From: Chthoniobacter flavus Ellin428
GTDB taxonomy: Bacteria; Verrucomicrobiota; Verrucomicrobiia; Chthoniobacterales; Chthoniobacteraceae
Reading direction: 5' to 3'
DNA length: 64,000 nucleotides
Assembly (NCBI RefSeq): GCF_000173075.1
Contig: NZ_ABVL01000009.1
Location: 94,978 to 158,977, forward strand
Shown here: positions 7,334 through 20,097 of the stretch, piece after piece
How positions within the stretch are numbered: position 1 is the first letter of the stretch
Layout of the letters: each line of letters begins with the position of its first letter
Notes under the pieces: generated by a model
Told to the model about the DNA's origin: nothing
What the model saw: only the letters and a program-made list of their open reading frames with translations
Databases searched by the model: none
Position numbers and translations under genes: made by a program

Positions 7334-8107
7334 ATGAGCGAATTGCATGAGATTCTTTGGTCCCTGTGCCAGAAATTGCCGTCGGACTTCCGTCCGTACG
7401 GTGAGCGTGATCGGGCAACGGCCGAGTCTCCCGCGGATTGCTCGAGCGGTTGCATTCATTTCCTGCCGCTGGACGGTGAGTTGGGGATGGATTGGGGAGT
7501 GTGCGCGAATCGGAAAAGTCCGCGGGCGGGTTTGCTGACCTTTGAGCATCAGGGTTGCCCGGAGTTCGAGGCGGAGGGCGAAACCCTGGCGGAGGAGGAG
7601 AAGGCGCCGGTAGAGGAAGACGACGAAGTACTGGCGGCGGAGGCGGGGCCACTCCGGAAGCTGAAGATTGTCGAATATGAGCTGACGGACGCGATCGAAC
7701 AGGCCAAGACTTATGACGGCGCACCGATTCCCGTTTATCTCGATTCCGAGACGGGGGAGATTCTGGAGCTCCTTTCGGAGTGGGAGGATTACGAAGAGTT
7801 GAGCGAGCGCATCGAAGGAGATCCGGACCGGTATTACGAGATCAATGCACTCGATTCGCACGAGAGTTTCCGGATCATGGAGGGGTTCGCGGAGTCGTTG
7901 CCGGAGTCCTCCTGGAAATCCCGGCTGATCGATGCGCTCTCGGGCAACAAGCCATTTCGGCGATTCAAGGACGCGGTGCACTCGGATCTCCAGTTGCGCG
8001 ATCAATGGTTCGCTTTTCAGCAGCAGGCGCTGAAGAAGCATGCGCGGAACTGGCTGGAGACTTTGGGAATCGAACCCGAGTTTGTGCGGACCATTGACCC
8101 GCAGTGA
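7334..8107 (+). CDS. UPF0158 family protein
   Basis: A 257-residue protein of unknown function. The C-terminal half matches the UPF0158 family: IPVYLDSETGEILEL, DRYYEINALDSHESFRIM, the SGNKPFRRFKDAVHS segment and LRDQWFAFQQQALKKHARNWL. The N-terminal half holds three Cys and a highly acidic linker (EAEGETLAEEEKAPVEEDDE). The ATG at 7334 is preferred over a GTG at 7283 because the extra residues (AQIVWIHHPARASFV) look non-coding. No enzymatic residues can be named. The neighbours are accessory genes on the other strand. Confidence 0.75.
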   Translation: MSELHEILWSLCQKLPSDFRPYGERDRATAESPADCSSGCIHFLPLDGELGMDWGVCANRKSPRAGLLTFEHQGCPEFEAEGETLAEEEKAPVEEDDEVLAAEAGPLRKLKIVEYELTDAIEQAKTYDGAPIPVYLDSETGEILELLSEWEDYEELSERIEGDPDRYYEINALDSHESFRIMEGFAESLPESSWKSRLIDALSGNKPFRRFKDAVHSDLQLRDQWFAFQQQALKKHARNWLETLGIEPEFVRTIDPQ

Positions 8108-8170
8108 TGGACGCCGGACGGAGGGTTTCCGCCACCGCCTTCGGGGTGGATGGGAGGCATTGGCCGTGAT

Positions 8171-8274
8171 CCCCGGATGAGATCCGGGGCTACGGTCCGA
8201 TCAGCCCTCCGGGCTGTGGCTGGTGGAGCCTGCTTGAGCGCAGGCCAATTTGCGCCTCGGCTCGAGAATTGGCC
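8171..8274. repeat. Intergenic palindromes (REP-like)
   Basis: CCCCGGAT-GAG-ATCCGGGG (8171-8189) is a perfect 8-bp stem with a 3-nt loop. GCCTGC and GCAGGC then form a second small stem, and GGCCAATT (8243-8250) pairs with AATTGGCC (8267-8274). The stretch fills the gap between the convergent UPF0158 gene and the nucleotidyltransferase relic and could also end transcription from both sides. Confidence 0.65.
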
Positions 8275-8285
8275 GGCCCGCGGAA

Positions 8286-9055
8286 TCATGGGGCGGCACG
8301 ATTTCCCCGCGCTTCAGCGAAGCGCATGGCTTCGAATTCGCGTTTCAGCGGTTCCCAGTAGACACGGTCCTTTGCCATTTCCGCGCGGACCTCAGCGTCG
8401 AGAGCGGCGGCGAGTTCGTCGAGGTTACCGGAGACCGCAATCCGCAGGAGCGGCCGTCGGTCGGCCATCTCGCTGGTCTCGGCCGGAAAAATCCGGGTGA
8501 GTTGACCAAACGCTCCGGGGTGCGGCATTCCCGCAGCCAAAAGGCGATCCGCTCCGGGAGTCGGCTGTGCCGTGCATAGCGCGATAGTGAGCTTCAACCA
8601 GTGCACCGATCATCGGCCAATCTTTCGCTCGCTGCGTTTTCTTGGCCTGCACAAGATCTTCGACGGAGAGCAGGTCATAACAAGTCCCGTCCGCATCCTG
8701 GATCGTCGTGCGACGCGCCCAGAAGCGTCGCAAAATCAGCAACACCGCGCAACCGGGTCATGAGATCCACTCGCAATCCAGCGACTTCCGGCGCCTGGCA
8801 ACGGAAATGGACGACGTGGCCGCGATCGAGCGCCGCAGGATCGAAAGGAGGAACCGCGGCGCGGACCGCTTGCAACTCCCCGAGCGCGGCGTGCAACCGC
8901 ACGTAGTTTTCCTCGTCCGCCAGGAGGGTGAAATCGATGTCCTTGCTAAACTGCGCTGCGCCGTAGAACACGCAGGCCTGGCCGCCCATAAGCAGGGCCT
9001 GAACCTGATTCTTCCGGAATGTAGAAAGGACTTGTCGGATCGGGGTCGGGATCAA
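8286..9055 (-). pseudogene. Nucleotidyltransferase-fold protein, broken by two frameshifts
   Basis: The first segment starts at 9055 (MIPTPIRQVLSTFRKNQV) and contains the nucleotidyltransferase pattern GGQACVFYGAAQFSKDIDF, with the paired acidic residues of the MNT/AbiEii-like superfamily. Near 8722 an extra base moves the frame: LWARRTTIQDADGT and LLSVEDLVQAKKTQRAKDW continue in the next frame. Near 8585 a second shift leads into a third frame (QPTPGADRLL) ending at 8286. Removing one base at each point restores a protein of about 256 residues. Such proteins pair with the small upstream protein type encoded at 8946-9170. Either a decayed antitoxin/toxin-like module or two assembly indels. 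Confidence 0.75.
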
Positions 9056-9170
9056 GGCTGCCTCCCATGGCTAGATAATTGGCGAAGATCTTCTCGCTCT
9101 CATGAAAGCGCTCGATCGGCGAAAGGGCGAGCCACTCTTTCCATTCGTCGGAAAGCTCTTCGTAGATCAT
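8946..9170 (-). CDS. Small partner protein of the nucleotidyltransferase
   Basis: A 74-residue protein: MIYEELSDEWKEWLALSP, then RFHESEKIFANYLAMGGSLD, then DPDPTSPF and a C-terminal GRPGLRVLRRSAV. I recall small proteins with the same ERxxESExxxxxFLxLGGSLDPEPD plus GRPGxRVxRRSG layout encoded directly upstream of nucleotidyltransferase genes, which supports reality despite the size. It overlaps the start of the nucleotidyltransferase relic by about 110 nt in another frame, implying translational coupling. Function unknown; possibly the partner in a toxin-antitoxin-like pair. The start at 9170 is chosen over a longer frame starting at 9272, whose extra residues look random. Confidence 0.6.
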   Translation of the reverse strand: MIYEELSDEWKEWLALSPIERFHESEKIFANYLAMGGSLDPDPDPTSPFYIPEESGSGPAYGRPGLRVLRRSAV

Positions 9171-9222
9171 GGGATACTTATTAGCAGCATCGAGCGACGA
9201 CGAAAAGCCGAGATTTCGTCCT

Positions 9223-9561
9223 TTACGGCTCGTCGCCCGGCTGAGGATTTTCCAAAACCCGATATTCGCCAAGGGCCACCGCCTCTACGGCAGCTCGGAT
9301 CAACGGGAAATGCTTTTCCAAGGTTGGGCGGTGATTGGTCCATAGTTCCAAAATGGCCAACCGACGTCCGGTGAGATTCTGCTGATAACGAAGATTTTTG
9401 TCGGCCAGGATGAAGACATCGAATCCGGCGCTGTCTGCCACCGCGAGCAGGTCGCCATTTTTGAATCCCGTCCAACCCTGCTGCTGGACGGTGGCGACGT
9501 CGTGACCGGCCAAGGCGTGACGCACCTGCGCCGGAACGCACTCGTCGAGCAGAACCTTCAC
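9223..9561 (-). CDS. DUF5615 PIN-like toxin
   Basis: A 112-residue protein of the DUF5615 PIN-like family. It starts with MKVLLDECVP, whose Asp is a conserved acidic residue, and continues AGHDVATVQQQGWTGFKNGDLLAVA and FDVFILADKNLRYQQN, matching the usual D-x-N/D pattern of this RNase-like fold. The family pairs with DUF433 antitoxins, and the gene overlaps the DUF433 gene by 4 nt (ATGA at 9558-9561). RNA cleavage is inferred from the PIN-like fold and has not been shown here. Confidence 0.85.
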   Translation of the reverse strand: MKVLLDECVPAQVRHALAGHDVATVQQQGWTGFKNGDLLAVADSAGFDVFILADKNLRYQQNLTGRRLAILELWTNHRPTLEKHFPLIRAAVEAVALGEYRVLENPQPGDEP

Positions 9562-9776
9562 GCTGCCGCCTGATGTTCGATATCCTGCTGGCTGTAGCGC
9601 AACACTGCCACCGCGAGCTCTCGGGGGACGGAAGGAAACGATTCGAGGAAGTAATCCAGGGAGAGACTGTCGGAGAGATAATCAAACAAGGTCTTCACCG
9701 GAACGCGGGTGCCCTTGAAGACAGGGGTCCCACCGAGAATCTCGGGGTCGACCGTGATGAGATCATGCGCAGTCAT
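9558..9776 (-). CDS. DUF433 antitoxin
   Basis: A 72-residue protein, ITVDPEILGGTPVFKGTRVPVKTLFDYL, followed by a short helix and DIEHQ. This is the typical DUF433 (VapB45-like) winged-helix antitoxin: the GGxPxxxGTRxPV motif is intact. The start at 9776 (ATG, MTAHDLITVD) is chosen because family members begin there; 19 upstream residues in the same frame are Arg-rich and unlikely. It lies only 19 nt downstream of the thiC stop, so it could receive read-through, though TA pairs normally repress their own promoter. Confidence 0.85.
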   Translation of the reverse strand: MTAHDLITVDPEILGGTPVFKGTRVPVKTLFDYLSDSLSLDYFLESFPSVPRELAVAVLRYSQQDIEHQAAA

Positions 9777-9795
9777 GAGGATGACTATAACGGAA

Positions 9796-12096
<2,301 letters not shown>

Positions 12097-12236
12097 TGGT
12101 TTTCGGTGATGATATTAGCGACCGAGGGGGAGTCAAGGGCGCGGTGGGTCGGGGAAAGGAGGAGAGAGGGTGGCAAAGGATTGGCAAATGGCCAACATTG
12201 CCCCCCGGCACCAGGGCGTCTCGCAAAGCCTCGGCT

Positions 12237-12264
12237 CAACATCCAACGCCCAACATCCAATGGC
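12237..12264. repeat. Heptanucleotide array (CAACATC/CAACGCC)
   Basis: CAACATC, CAACGCC, CAACATC, CAATGGC follow one another at a 7-nt step between the TPP riboswitch (end 12096) and the stop of the exported protein gene (12329). Only four units, the last degenerate. The rest of 12097-12328 shows no gene. Confidence 0.55.
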
Positions 12265-12328
12265 GCAAGTGCGCGGCGGCGCTTCTTCCAATTGTATGTT
12301 TTTTCTGCTCTCTCTTCCTTCTGCTCTC

Positions 12329-13588
12329 TCAGTTAGTCGCGGCGCTCTTGAGCTCCGGCGCCGAGGCTGCCTGGAGTAGCTCCCGTGCGAGCGTCTGGAA
12401 CTGGATGCTGCGCTCGCTGGTGCTACAGACGCGGCGCAATACGGAGTTGGCAAACCGTCCGAAGCCAAGGGCGCGGGTTTCCTCGATGATCTTCGGCCGC
12501 TTCTCCGGTTGGGCGGCCATGTAACGCTCGATCTCACCTTGAAGCGCGGCTTCCATGGCGGGCGTGATGATTTCCGCCCGGGCCACCATGACCCGTTCGA
12601 TCTTCTGCGGTGCGGGTGCGACCGTGAGCGGCAGCGTGCGATCGGTCCAGGCCCGTGGCAGCAGATAAAGCACGCGCATCCCCCGCTCCGCGAACCAGGC
12701 GCTCTCCCATGTCTTCACCATAGCGGCAGCTTCCTTTTCATAAAGCCCCTGCCCGACCAACGCCTTGCGCAGGGCTTCGGCCAACGAATCCGCGCCGGTG
12801 CCGGTCGGTTTGGCCAGATCCATGCCGAAGGTCTCGCCGGCGCCCAGGCGATCCAGGGTCAGCCACGACAGGCTACCATCGGCCCGCACTTCGTAGAGGA
12901 AGAGATTGCGCAGGTCTTCGCTGCCGGAATTGGCGAGCGACACTTGCTTCGGATCGCTGCTGCCGAGGCGCACCGCCAACGGTGTTTCAAACGACGCGAC
13001 GCCGCGGTAGAAGAGGAACTTTTCCTGTTCGGCGGGCTTCTTTTCCTCCCTGACGCGGAGCAGGGAAGCGTCGGTCTCGCGCGCCGCATAGTAGTGGCTG
13101 CCTGAAGCGTCGAACGGCAGGGTCACTTGCGCGGCTTCTTCCTTCGTCAGGATCTCCACTTTCGGCCAATGCAATGCGGGAGGGTTCTTGCCTGGCGCAG
13201 AGACCACCGTGGGGACGGCGGCACTCTCCTGCGGATACCATTCGGTAATGGTGCCCATCGGAAAACGGACCGCGACATCCAGCACCCGCGGGCGATCGCT
13301 GTAGAAATACATCACCGGCGTCTCCATTCGTTGCCGGGTGACGAGACTGCTTTTGCCGGCGACGACGATGCCACCGATTCGGGCACTGCCGGCATGAGCG
13401 CGGTCGTAAACAAAGCGAGGCAACTCCGGCGCGACGAGCGGGTTCCAATCCATCTGCACCCCATCGGCCCCTTGCACGGAGGTGAAGGTACCCCATTCGT
13501 GAACGGTGAATCCGTTGTCTGGTTCAGCGGCGAAGAGCGCGGTCGCGGTGAAGATGAAAAGTGCGGGGAGAAGAAGACGCGTTTTCAT
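12329..13588 (-). CDS. Exported protein of unknown function
   Basis: A 419-residue protein with a good signal peptide at the chosen start (MKTRLLLPALFIFTATALFAA, start 13588). The mature protein begins with NGFTVHEWGTFTSVQGADG, a sequence I recall from uncharacterised exported proteins of Planctomycetes, Acidobacteria and Verrucomicrobia. The middle is beta-rich, and the C-terminal third is helical (about residues 280-419, with MKTR-like Arg/Glu-rich segments). No catalytic motif, transmembrane helix or lipobox is visible. Convergent-side neighbours are unrelated (thiC, pyrG). Function not assigned. Confidence 0.7.
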   Translation of the reverse strand: MKTRLLLPALFIFTATALFAAEPDNGFTVHEWGTFTSVQGADGVQMDWNPLVAPELPRFVYDRAHAGSARIGGIVVAGKSSLVTRQRMETPVMYFYSDRPRVLDVAVRFPMGTITEWYPQESAAVPTVVSAPGKNPPALHWPKVEILTKEEAAQVTLPFDASGSHYYAARETDASLLRVREEKKPAEQEKFLFYRGVASFETPLAVRLGSSDPKQVSLANSGSEDLRNLFLYEVRADGSLSWLTLDRLGAGETFGMDLAKPTGTGADSLAEALRKALVGQGLYEKEAAAMVKTWESAWFAERGMRVLYLLPRAWTDRTLPLTVAPAPQKIERVMVARAEIITPAMEAALQGEIERYMAAQPEKRPKIIEETRALGFGRFANSVLRRVCSTSERSIQFQTLARELLQAASAPELKSAATN

Positions 13589-13646
13589 GACCGTCAATAT
13601 CATCGGAAATGCGCTGGCGGTTGTCAGGCCTGGATGAATGAACCCT

Positions 13647-15329
<1,683 letters not shown>

Positions 15330-16064
15330 CTATTTCCGCGCGAGGATGCGTTCGACAGCGGTGACATCTTCGGGTGTATCGACGCTCACGGCGGCGTGCT
15401 TCGCCAGGACGACCCGGATCTTCGCCCCATTTTCGAGGGCGCGCAGTTGTTCCAGAGATTCGGCCTGTTCGAGGATGCCCGGCTTCCACTTCACGAACTG
15501 CAGGAGGAATTTCGTGGTGTAGCCGTAGATGCCCTGGTGGCGGTAGAATTGCGGGCGCACGCCGTCATTGCGCACGTAGGGAATGAGGGAGCGGGAGAAG
15601 TAGAGGCCGTTGCTCTCGCGATCGAGCACCACCTTCACCATGTTCGGGTTGGTGAGATCGTCGTCCGGGGTGAAGATGCTCGCCGAGGTGATCATCTCGA
15701 TCTTGCGATCCTTGGCCATGGCAGCGGCGAGCTTGGAGACGACGGTCGGGTCGACCAGCGGTTCGTCGCCCTGCACGTTGATGATGTGCGTGTAGCCTTT
15801 CAGCTTTTTCGCGACCTCGGCGACGCGATCAGTCCCGCTGCGGTGCTTGTCCGAAGTCATCGCCACCTCGGCGCCGAAAGCAAAGGCTGCCTCGGCGATG
15901 CGCATGTCGTCGGTGGCGACGATCACTTTGTCGATGCCTTTGGCGCGGGCGCAACGTTCCCAGACGTGCTGCACGAGCGGCTTCCCGGCGATGGGGTGCA
16001 GCGGCTTGGCAGGCAGTCGGGTCGAGGCGTAACGCGAGGGGATGACGACGGCAACCTTAGGCAT
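15330..16064 (-). CDS. kdsB: 3-deoxy-manno-octulosonate cytidylyltransferase
   Basis: Activates KDO with CTP to CMP-KDO for the LPS inner core; cytoplasmic. The 244-residue protein starts PKVAVVIPSRYASTRLPAKPL, the nucleotide-binding segment of the family, and contains VATDDMRIAE, MTSDKHRSGTDRVAEV, VQGDEPLVDP and YFSRSLIPYVR, all typical of KdsB. Length matches. The start overlaps the end of gmhB by 8 nt, and pyrG follows after 81 nt, so the three genes are very likely one transcript. Confidence 0.96.
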   Translation of the reverse strand: MPKVAVVIPSRYASTRLPAKPLHPIAGKPLVQHVWERCARAKGIDKVIVATDDMRIAEAAFAFGAEVAMTSDKHRSGTDRVAEVAKKLKGYTHIINVQGDEPLVDPTVVSKLAAAMAKDRKIEMITSASIFTPDDDLTNPNMVKVVLDRESNGLYFSRSLIPYVRNDGVRPQFYRHQGIYGYTTKFLLQFVKWKPGILEQAESLEQLRALENGAKIRVVLAKHAAVSVDTPEDVTAVERILARK

Positions 16065-16596
16065 CCGAAGTCTTTAAGATAAATGCTGCCGCGCTGGCAA
16101 AGTCTTTCGCCACAAACTCCGCGCCGGAGGCGTCTTCTTTCGCGCCGTGTCCGGTGAGCACGAGGATGGGCCGCACCCCGGCCGCGCGCCCGCATTGCAC
16201 GTCCACGGCCTTGTCTCCGATGAACCATGAGCGCGCAAAATCGAGCCCGAGATCGCGCTGCGCCTCCACGAGCATCCCAGTCGCCGGTTTGCGCCGCGGC
16301 GAGTTTTTCTCTGGCGCTTCTAGGCAGAAATACGTGGCGTCGATGAGCCCCCCGCCGAGCAGGTTGAGGAAATGAGCGGAGACGGCTTCGTAATCGGCCA
16401 GCGTATAGTAGCCGCGGCCAATGCCGCTCTGATTCGTGATGACCACCAGCCGGTAGCCGGCGTCTTTCAGCGCGCGCAACGCTTCCGGCACCCCGGGAAT
16501 GATCTTCACCTGATCGGGATGACTGCAGTAGTGCGCTTCCTCCATGAGGGTGCCGTCACGATCGAGAAAGACGGCGGGCATGGCGGTAAGAGACAT
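16057..16596 (-). CDS. gmhB: GmhB-like HAD phosphatase (heptose-1,7-bisphosphate 7-phosphatase)
   Basis: HAD-superfamily phosphatase of the GmhB/HisB-N type, expected to dephosphorylate D-glycero-manno-heptose 1,7-bisphosphate for LPS core synthesis. FLDRDGT carries the nucleophile Asp; TNQSGIGRGYY, RRKPATGML and FIGDKAVDVQCG follow. The usual zinc loop (two Cys around CxCRKP) is reduced to CLEAPEKNSPRRKP, so the metal site looks lost or altered. Start choice is uncertain: ATGs at 16608, 16596 and 16581 are in frame and none has a clear Shine-Dalgarno. It is the first gene of the gmhB-kdsB-pyrG cluster. A different HAD phosphatase specificity is possible. Confidence 0.82.
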   Translation of the reverse strand: MSLTAMPAVFLDRDGTLMEEAHYCSHPDQVKIIPGVPEALRALKDAGYRLVVITNQSGIGRGYYTLADYEAVSAHFLNLLGGGLIDATYFCLEAPEKNSPRRKPATGMLVEAQRDLGLDFARSWFIGDKAVDVQCGRAAGVRPILVLTGHGAKEDASGAEFVAKDFASAAAFILKTSDA

Positions 16597-16690
16597 GGGG
16601 GCGGACATTTGCGGCGTAAGGCGCGACGTGCAAGTCGTTTTTCGCATCATCGCTCTTGTCAAGATTCGGTGCGCTATTTACGAGTTCGCC

Positions 16691-18022
16691 ATGCGCCACC
16701 CCCATCTCATCAAACGTCGCACCTTCCTCCAGCAGCTCGCCGCCGGCCTCGCCGTCGCGCCTTTCGTCACCACTGGGCTGCGCGCCCAATCGCCCAACGG
16801 CAAGATCCATCACGCCACTTTTGGAGCCAACGGCATGGCCATGAGCGACCTCACGAACATCTCGAAACATCCCGCGGTCGAGATCGTTGCGGCCGCGGAT
16901 GTGGACCTGAATCGCGCCGCGCAATTTCGCAAGATGTTCCCCAACGCGCGGGTCTATCAGGACTTCCGCGAACTGCTCGAGAAGGAGCGCGACCTGCAGA
17001 CGGTGAACGTTTCCACGCCCGACCACATGCATGCCCGCATCGGCATCGCGGCGCTCAATCGTGGCCTGAACGTCTACGGCCAGAAGCCCCTCACCCACGA
17101 TCTCGCCGAGACCCGCCGCATCACCGAACTGGCCCGCGCGAAAAAGGCGGTGACGCAGATGGGCATCCAGATTCACAGCAACAAGGAATACCGCACCGCG
17201 GTGAAGCTGGTGCAGGACGGCGCGATCGGGAAGGTCCGTGAGGTCCACACCTGGAGCAGCAAGACCTGGGGCGATCTCGGCACGGAACCGCAGCGCACCG
17301 ACCCGATTCCGGAAGGATTCAATTGGGATCTGTGGCTGGGCGTGTGCCCGGAGCGGCGCTTCATTGGCCAGGGCTGGTATCACCCGGCCAACTGGCGCAA
17401 ACGGCTCGACTTCGGCACCGGCACTTTCGGCGACATGGGCTGCCATATCTACGACCCGGTCTTCAACGCGCTCGCCCTGACCGCACCGCTCAGCGTGCGC
17501 AGCGAAGGGGCCGCGCCGAATGATCACTCCTGGGCGACGAATGCGCTCTGCCGTTATGTCTTTCCCGGCACGCCGTACACCGCGGGCGAGACTGTGGAGG
17601 TGACGTGGTATGATGGCGTGCAACGTCCGCCGGCGGATATCCAGGCACTCGCGCTCGATGGCACGCCCGGCAATGACAAGCTGCCCGATCAAGGCAGCAT
17701 CTTCCGCGGCACGCACGGTGTGATGGTCCTGCCGCACGTCGGTATGCCGAAGCTCCTCGGCGAGGCGAAAGGCCACCCCATCGCGGAAGTCGAGGGGGCG
17801 AATCACTGGCATCAATTCATCGACGCCGCTCGCGGCCAGGGCAAGACGAGTGCGAATTTCGACTACGCCGGACCGCTCACCGAAGCGGTGTTGCTCGGCA
17901 GCGTCGCCTCGCGCTTCCCGAACCAGACGCTCGCCTGGAATGCCGCCGCGCTGAAATTCACCAACGTCGCGGAAGCCAACCAATACGTCCGGCGCGCCTA
18001 TCGCCACGGCTGGGAGATTTAG
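16691..18022 (+). CDS. Tat-exported Gfo/Idh/MocA family oxidoreductase
   Basis: A 443-residue protein. The ATG at 16691 starts a twin-arginine signal (KRRTFLQQLAAGLAVAPF). The Rossmann part has FGANGMAM, EIVAAADVD and NVSTPDHMHARI, and the conserved Lys-Pro motif as GQKPLTHD (catalytic Lys of the family). The C-terminal half has WDLWLGVCPER, TFGDMGCHIYDPVF and a long beta-sheet domain. Such Tat-exported members are abundant in Verrucomicrobia and Planctomycetes and are thought to act on sugars or cyclitols with tightly bound cofactor; the substrate is unknown. It stands alone, with a palindromic 3' region before a convergent gene. Confidence 0.9.
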   Translation: MRHPHLIKRRTFLQQLAAGLAVAPFVTTGLRAQSPNGKIHHATFGANGMAMSDLTNISKHPAVEIVAAADVDLNRAAQFRKMFPNARVYQDFRELLEKERDLQTVNVSTPDHMHARIGIAALNRGLNVYGQKPLTHDLAETRRITELARAKKAVTQMGIQIHSNKEYRTAVKLVQDGAIGKVREVHTWSSKTWGDLGTEPQRTDPIPEGFNWDLWLGVCPERRFIGQGWYHPANWRKRLDFGTGTFGDMGCHIYDPVFNALALTAPLSVRSEGAAPNDHSWATNALCRYVFPGTPYTAGETVEVTWYDGVQRPPADIQALALDGTPGNDKLPDQGSIFRGTHGVMVLPHVGMPKLLGEAKGHPIAEVEGANHWHQFIDAARGQGKTSANFDYAGPLTEAVLLGSVASRFPNQTLAWNAAALKFTNVAEANQYVRRAYRHGWEI

Positions 18023-18104
18023 ACGTCTGAGAATAAGCTCACCCGGAAGTGACGGAGCGCTTCCCTCCAGCGCTTTCCGTGATGCGAAAGCAGGCCGTGA
18101 CAGC

Positions 18105-19328
18105 CTATTGTTTATCCCAATCGCGATTGGGCGTATTCCACAAAATACGCGCCGCGTAGACGCTGTTGTCCGAGCCGTAGGGATTGTCGGGGCGCATGAT
18201 GTAGTTTGGCCCCCACGTCTGCATCCATTCGGTCACCGTCACCCATGTTTCGTTTTCGTTCACATTGGTGACGCCGAAGTTGCCCAGCCGCGCGCCACGT
18301 TCCGGTACGAGCACACGCTCGGTGCTGCGTAGGACGCACAACTTTTCCGGATCGACCTGACCGATGAAGAGTGGGGCGCGATGCCGGAAGACGTGATCGT
18401 TATTCGCTCCCGTGCGCGTATAGACGAGAAAGAGCCCGTCGCTATGCGTCACCCAGTGCTGCTGGGTATTGTAATTGCCGAGTTCTGTTCCGTCGTCCCA
18501 ACGCCAGACCTGCGGCTCGGTAAAATGCAACCCGTCCGTGCTGGTGCAGACATAGCCGGCGCGGTCGTTGCGCAGGGTGAGAAAGTAGCGATCGTGAAAC
18601 CGGGTGAGCGACGGCTCGGCCAGTCCCCGTTCGATCGGGACGACGAGGTCATTCCCCTGCTCCACATACCGCAGCGTGGTGCCATCGAAACTACAGCGCA
18701 GCACGGTGACCCGATCCTGCTTCTGCTCTTTGTTTTTGAAATAGATGGGCAGCAGGATGTCGCCATTCGGCAGATCGAGGCGTTGCGTGCAACCCGCGCC
18801 GGCGCTTTGAAACTTCGCCGTGTCCGGCATGGCCATCGTCGCCCAGGGAGACCACGTGTGCGTGTCCGCGTTGTAGACTGAATAAGCGGTTTGCCGGTCG
18901 ACGTTGGGAATCACCTTGCCATCGCGGTAGCGCACGGTGTGACCGGTGCCGAGGAGTTTGCCGGTCTTCGCATGCCACTTGGGAGTAAAGTCGCAAATCG
19001 CCGCGGTCACTCCGTCCGGTTCCTCGCGACGTCCGAGGGTCGCCGCGTGCTCGGTCGGGCCAGACCACGTTTTCCCGAGATCGTCCGTGCGCATTTCATT
19101 CAGCGCGAAGAAGACATCCGAGCCCGTCAGGAGGAGCTTTTGCATCGTGAGGACGACGCTGGGTGTGCGGCCAGGAATCGTCCCCGCGCGCGCATGCACC
19201 CAGCAGGTCTGCCCATCGTAACCGTGATGAATGGTCTCGAGTTGAATACGGTAATCCAACGCGGGCTCGGCCGCCAAAGCGGCACTACTCACCAGGGAGA
19301 GAAACAGGACACGAAGCAACGAAGTCAT
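18105..19328 (-). CDS. Exported sialidase-like (BNR beta-propeller) protein
   Basis: A 407-residue protein with a signal peptide (MTSLLRVLFLSLVSSAALAA; ATG at 19328 or 19331). Asp-box-like segments recur: TDDLGKTWSGP, DTHTWSPWATM and STDGLHFTEPQVW, and the blades are rich in Trp/Tyr. This fits six-bladed sialidase/neuraminidase-fold proteins (BNR_2). The Arg triad of true sialidases cannot be assigned confidently, so another glycosidase or a non-catalytic propeller is possible. Convergent with the Gfo/Idh/MocA gene; both may belong to polysaccharide scavenging. Confidence 0.7.
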   Translation of the reverse strand: MTSLLRVLFLSLVSSAALAAEPALDYRIQLETIHHGYDGQTCWVHARAGTIPGRTPSVVLTMQKLLLTGSDVFFALNEMRTDDLGKTWSGPTEHAATLGRREEPDGVTAAICDFTPKWHAKTGKLLGTGHTVRYRDGKVIPNVDRQTAYSVYNADTHTWSPWATMAMPDTAKFQSAGAGCTQRLDLPNGDILLPIYFKNKEQKQDRVTVLRCSFDGTTLRYVEQGNDLVVPIERGLAEPSLTRFHDRYFLTLRNDRAGYVCTSTDGLHFTEPQVWRWDDGTELGNYNTQQHWVTHSDGLFLVYTRTGANNDHVFRHRAPLFIGQVDPEKLCVLRSTERVLVPERGARLGNFGVTNVNENETWVTVTEWMQTWGPNYIMRPDNPYGSDNSVYAARILWNTPNRDWDKQ

Positions 19329-19423
19329 CATCTCAAGCGGTCGCGCGGGGATTCGGATGATTAGCCAGGGGGAAGGGTTACGCGCCATTTCACTCGCGAG
19401 ACGCTATGTTATCCCGGCTGCAT

Positions 19424-19473
19424 GGCCAAGCAGATTGGCCGTGCGAAGTCCAGCGGCGGCCAGGATGGCCGCC
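19424..19473. repeat. Double hairpin (REP-like)
   Basis: GGCCAA (19424-19429) pairs with TTGGCC (19435-19440). GGCGGCCA-GGA-TGGCCGCC (19455-19473) forms a perfect 8-bp stem with a GGA loop, the same geometry as the hairpin of the RAYT-linked element at 4787. It lies between two minus-strand genes. Confidence 0.7.
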
Positions 19474-19513
19474 CTACAATATTTTGCTGCCTGACGTCAG
19501 CGCAGCGTCACGA

Positions 19514-19942
19514 TCATTCTTGTCGGAAGACGCGGTAGAGCATCAGAAAGAATCCGCTGACGAGAAAGCCGACCACGAGACCGGCGATGGTTCCGTGCAA
19601 GAAACCTTCGAACGTGTGGTTCTCAAAAAAGAATCCCCACACGCTAAGGACGAACACGCAGAGCAAGGTGAAAAGTCCCTGCAGGACATTGTCCCGGACT
19701 CTCATATTCGGACTGAGCCATGCATCGAAGAATCCCTGCTCCTCGAGGACGTCGACGCCATCCGTTTCAAATCGCGGCATCATGGATGACCTTGAGGAAG
19801 ACGGTGACTCGGCCATCGCCACCTCGTCTGCCGGGATGCTGACTTCTGCGTGACAATGCGGGCAGAGCATTTTCAGCCCCATTTGCTGAATGGTAGCCGG
19901 GACGCTCTTCCCACAATGAGGACAATCGAATGTCGGTGTCAT
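19514..19942 (-). CDS. Small zinc-ribbon membrane protein
   Basis: A 142-residue protein. The N-terminus is a zinc ribbon with CPHCGKS and, 18 residues on, CPHCHAE. A polar linker follows, then two hydrophobic segments at about residues 86-104 and 115-137, with a short loop between. This build (zinc-ribbon plus membrane hairpin) is common in small uncharacterised proteins of the PVC group. No enzymatic motif. Function unknown. Confidence 0.72.
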   Translation of the reverse strand: MTPTFDCPHCGKSVPATIQQMGLKMLCPHCHAEVSIPADEVAMAESPSSSRSSMMPRFETDGVDVLEEQGFFDAWLSPNMRVRDNVLQGLFTLLCVFVLSVWGFFFENHTFEGFLHGTIAGLVVGFLVSGFFLMLYRVFRQE

Positions 19943-20097
19943 AACATATCGAAAACGAAGAGGGTTGGGTTTCCTTACAATCTCTTCAATTCGCGTTTAT
20001 CATTCGGAGCAACTGGCGAGCCATCGTTGCCGTTTCCGATAAAACTTTTTAGCGGCCAAGGGGAAAATAATCAGGCTACTCTAATGGCTCATTCCCC

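Noticed and set aside
18040-18100. Terminator between the oxidoreductase and the sialidase-like gene
   Set aside because: GAGCGC and GCGCTT segments can pair, but the stem is interrupted and no T-run follows on either strand.
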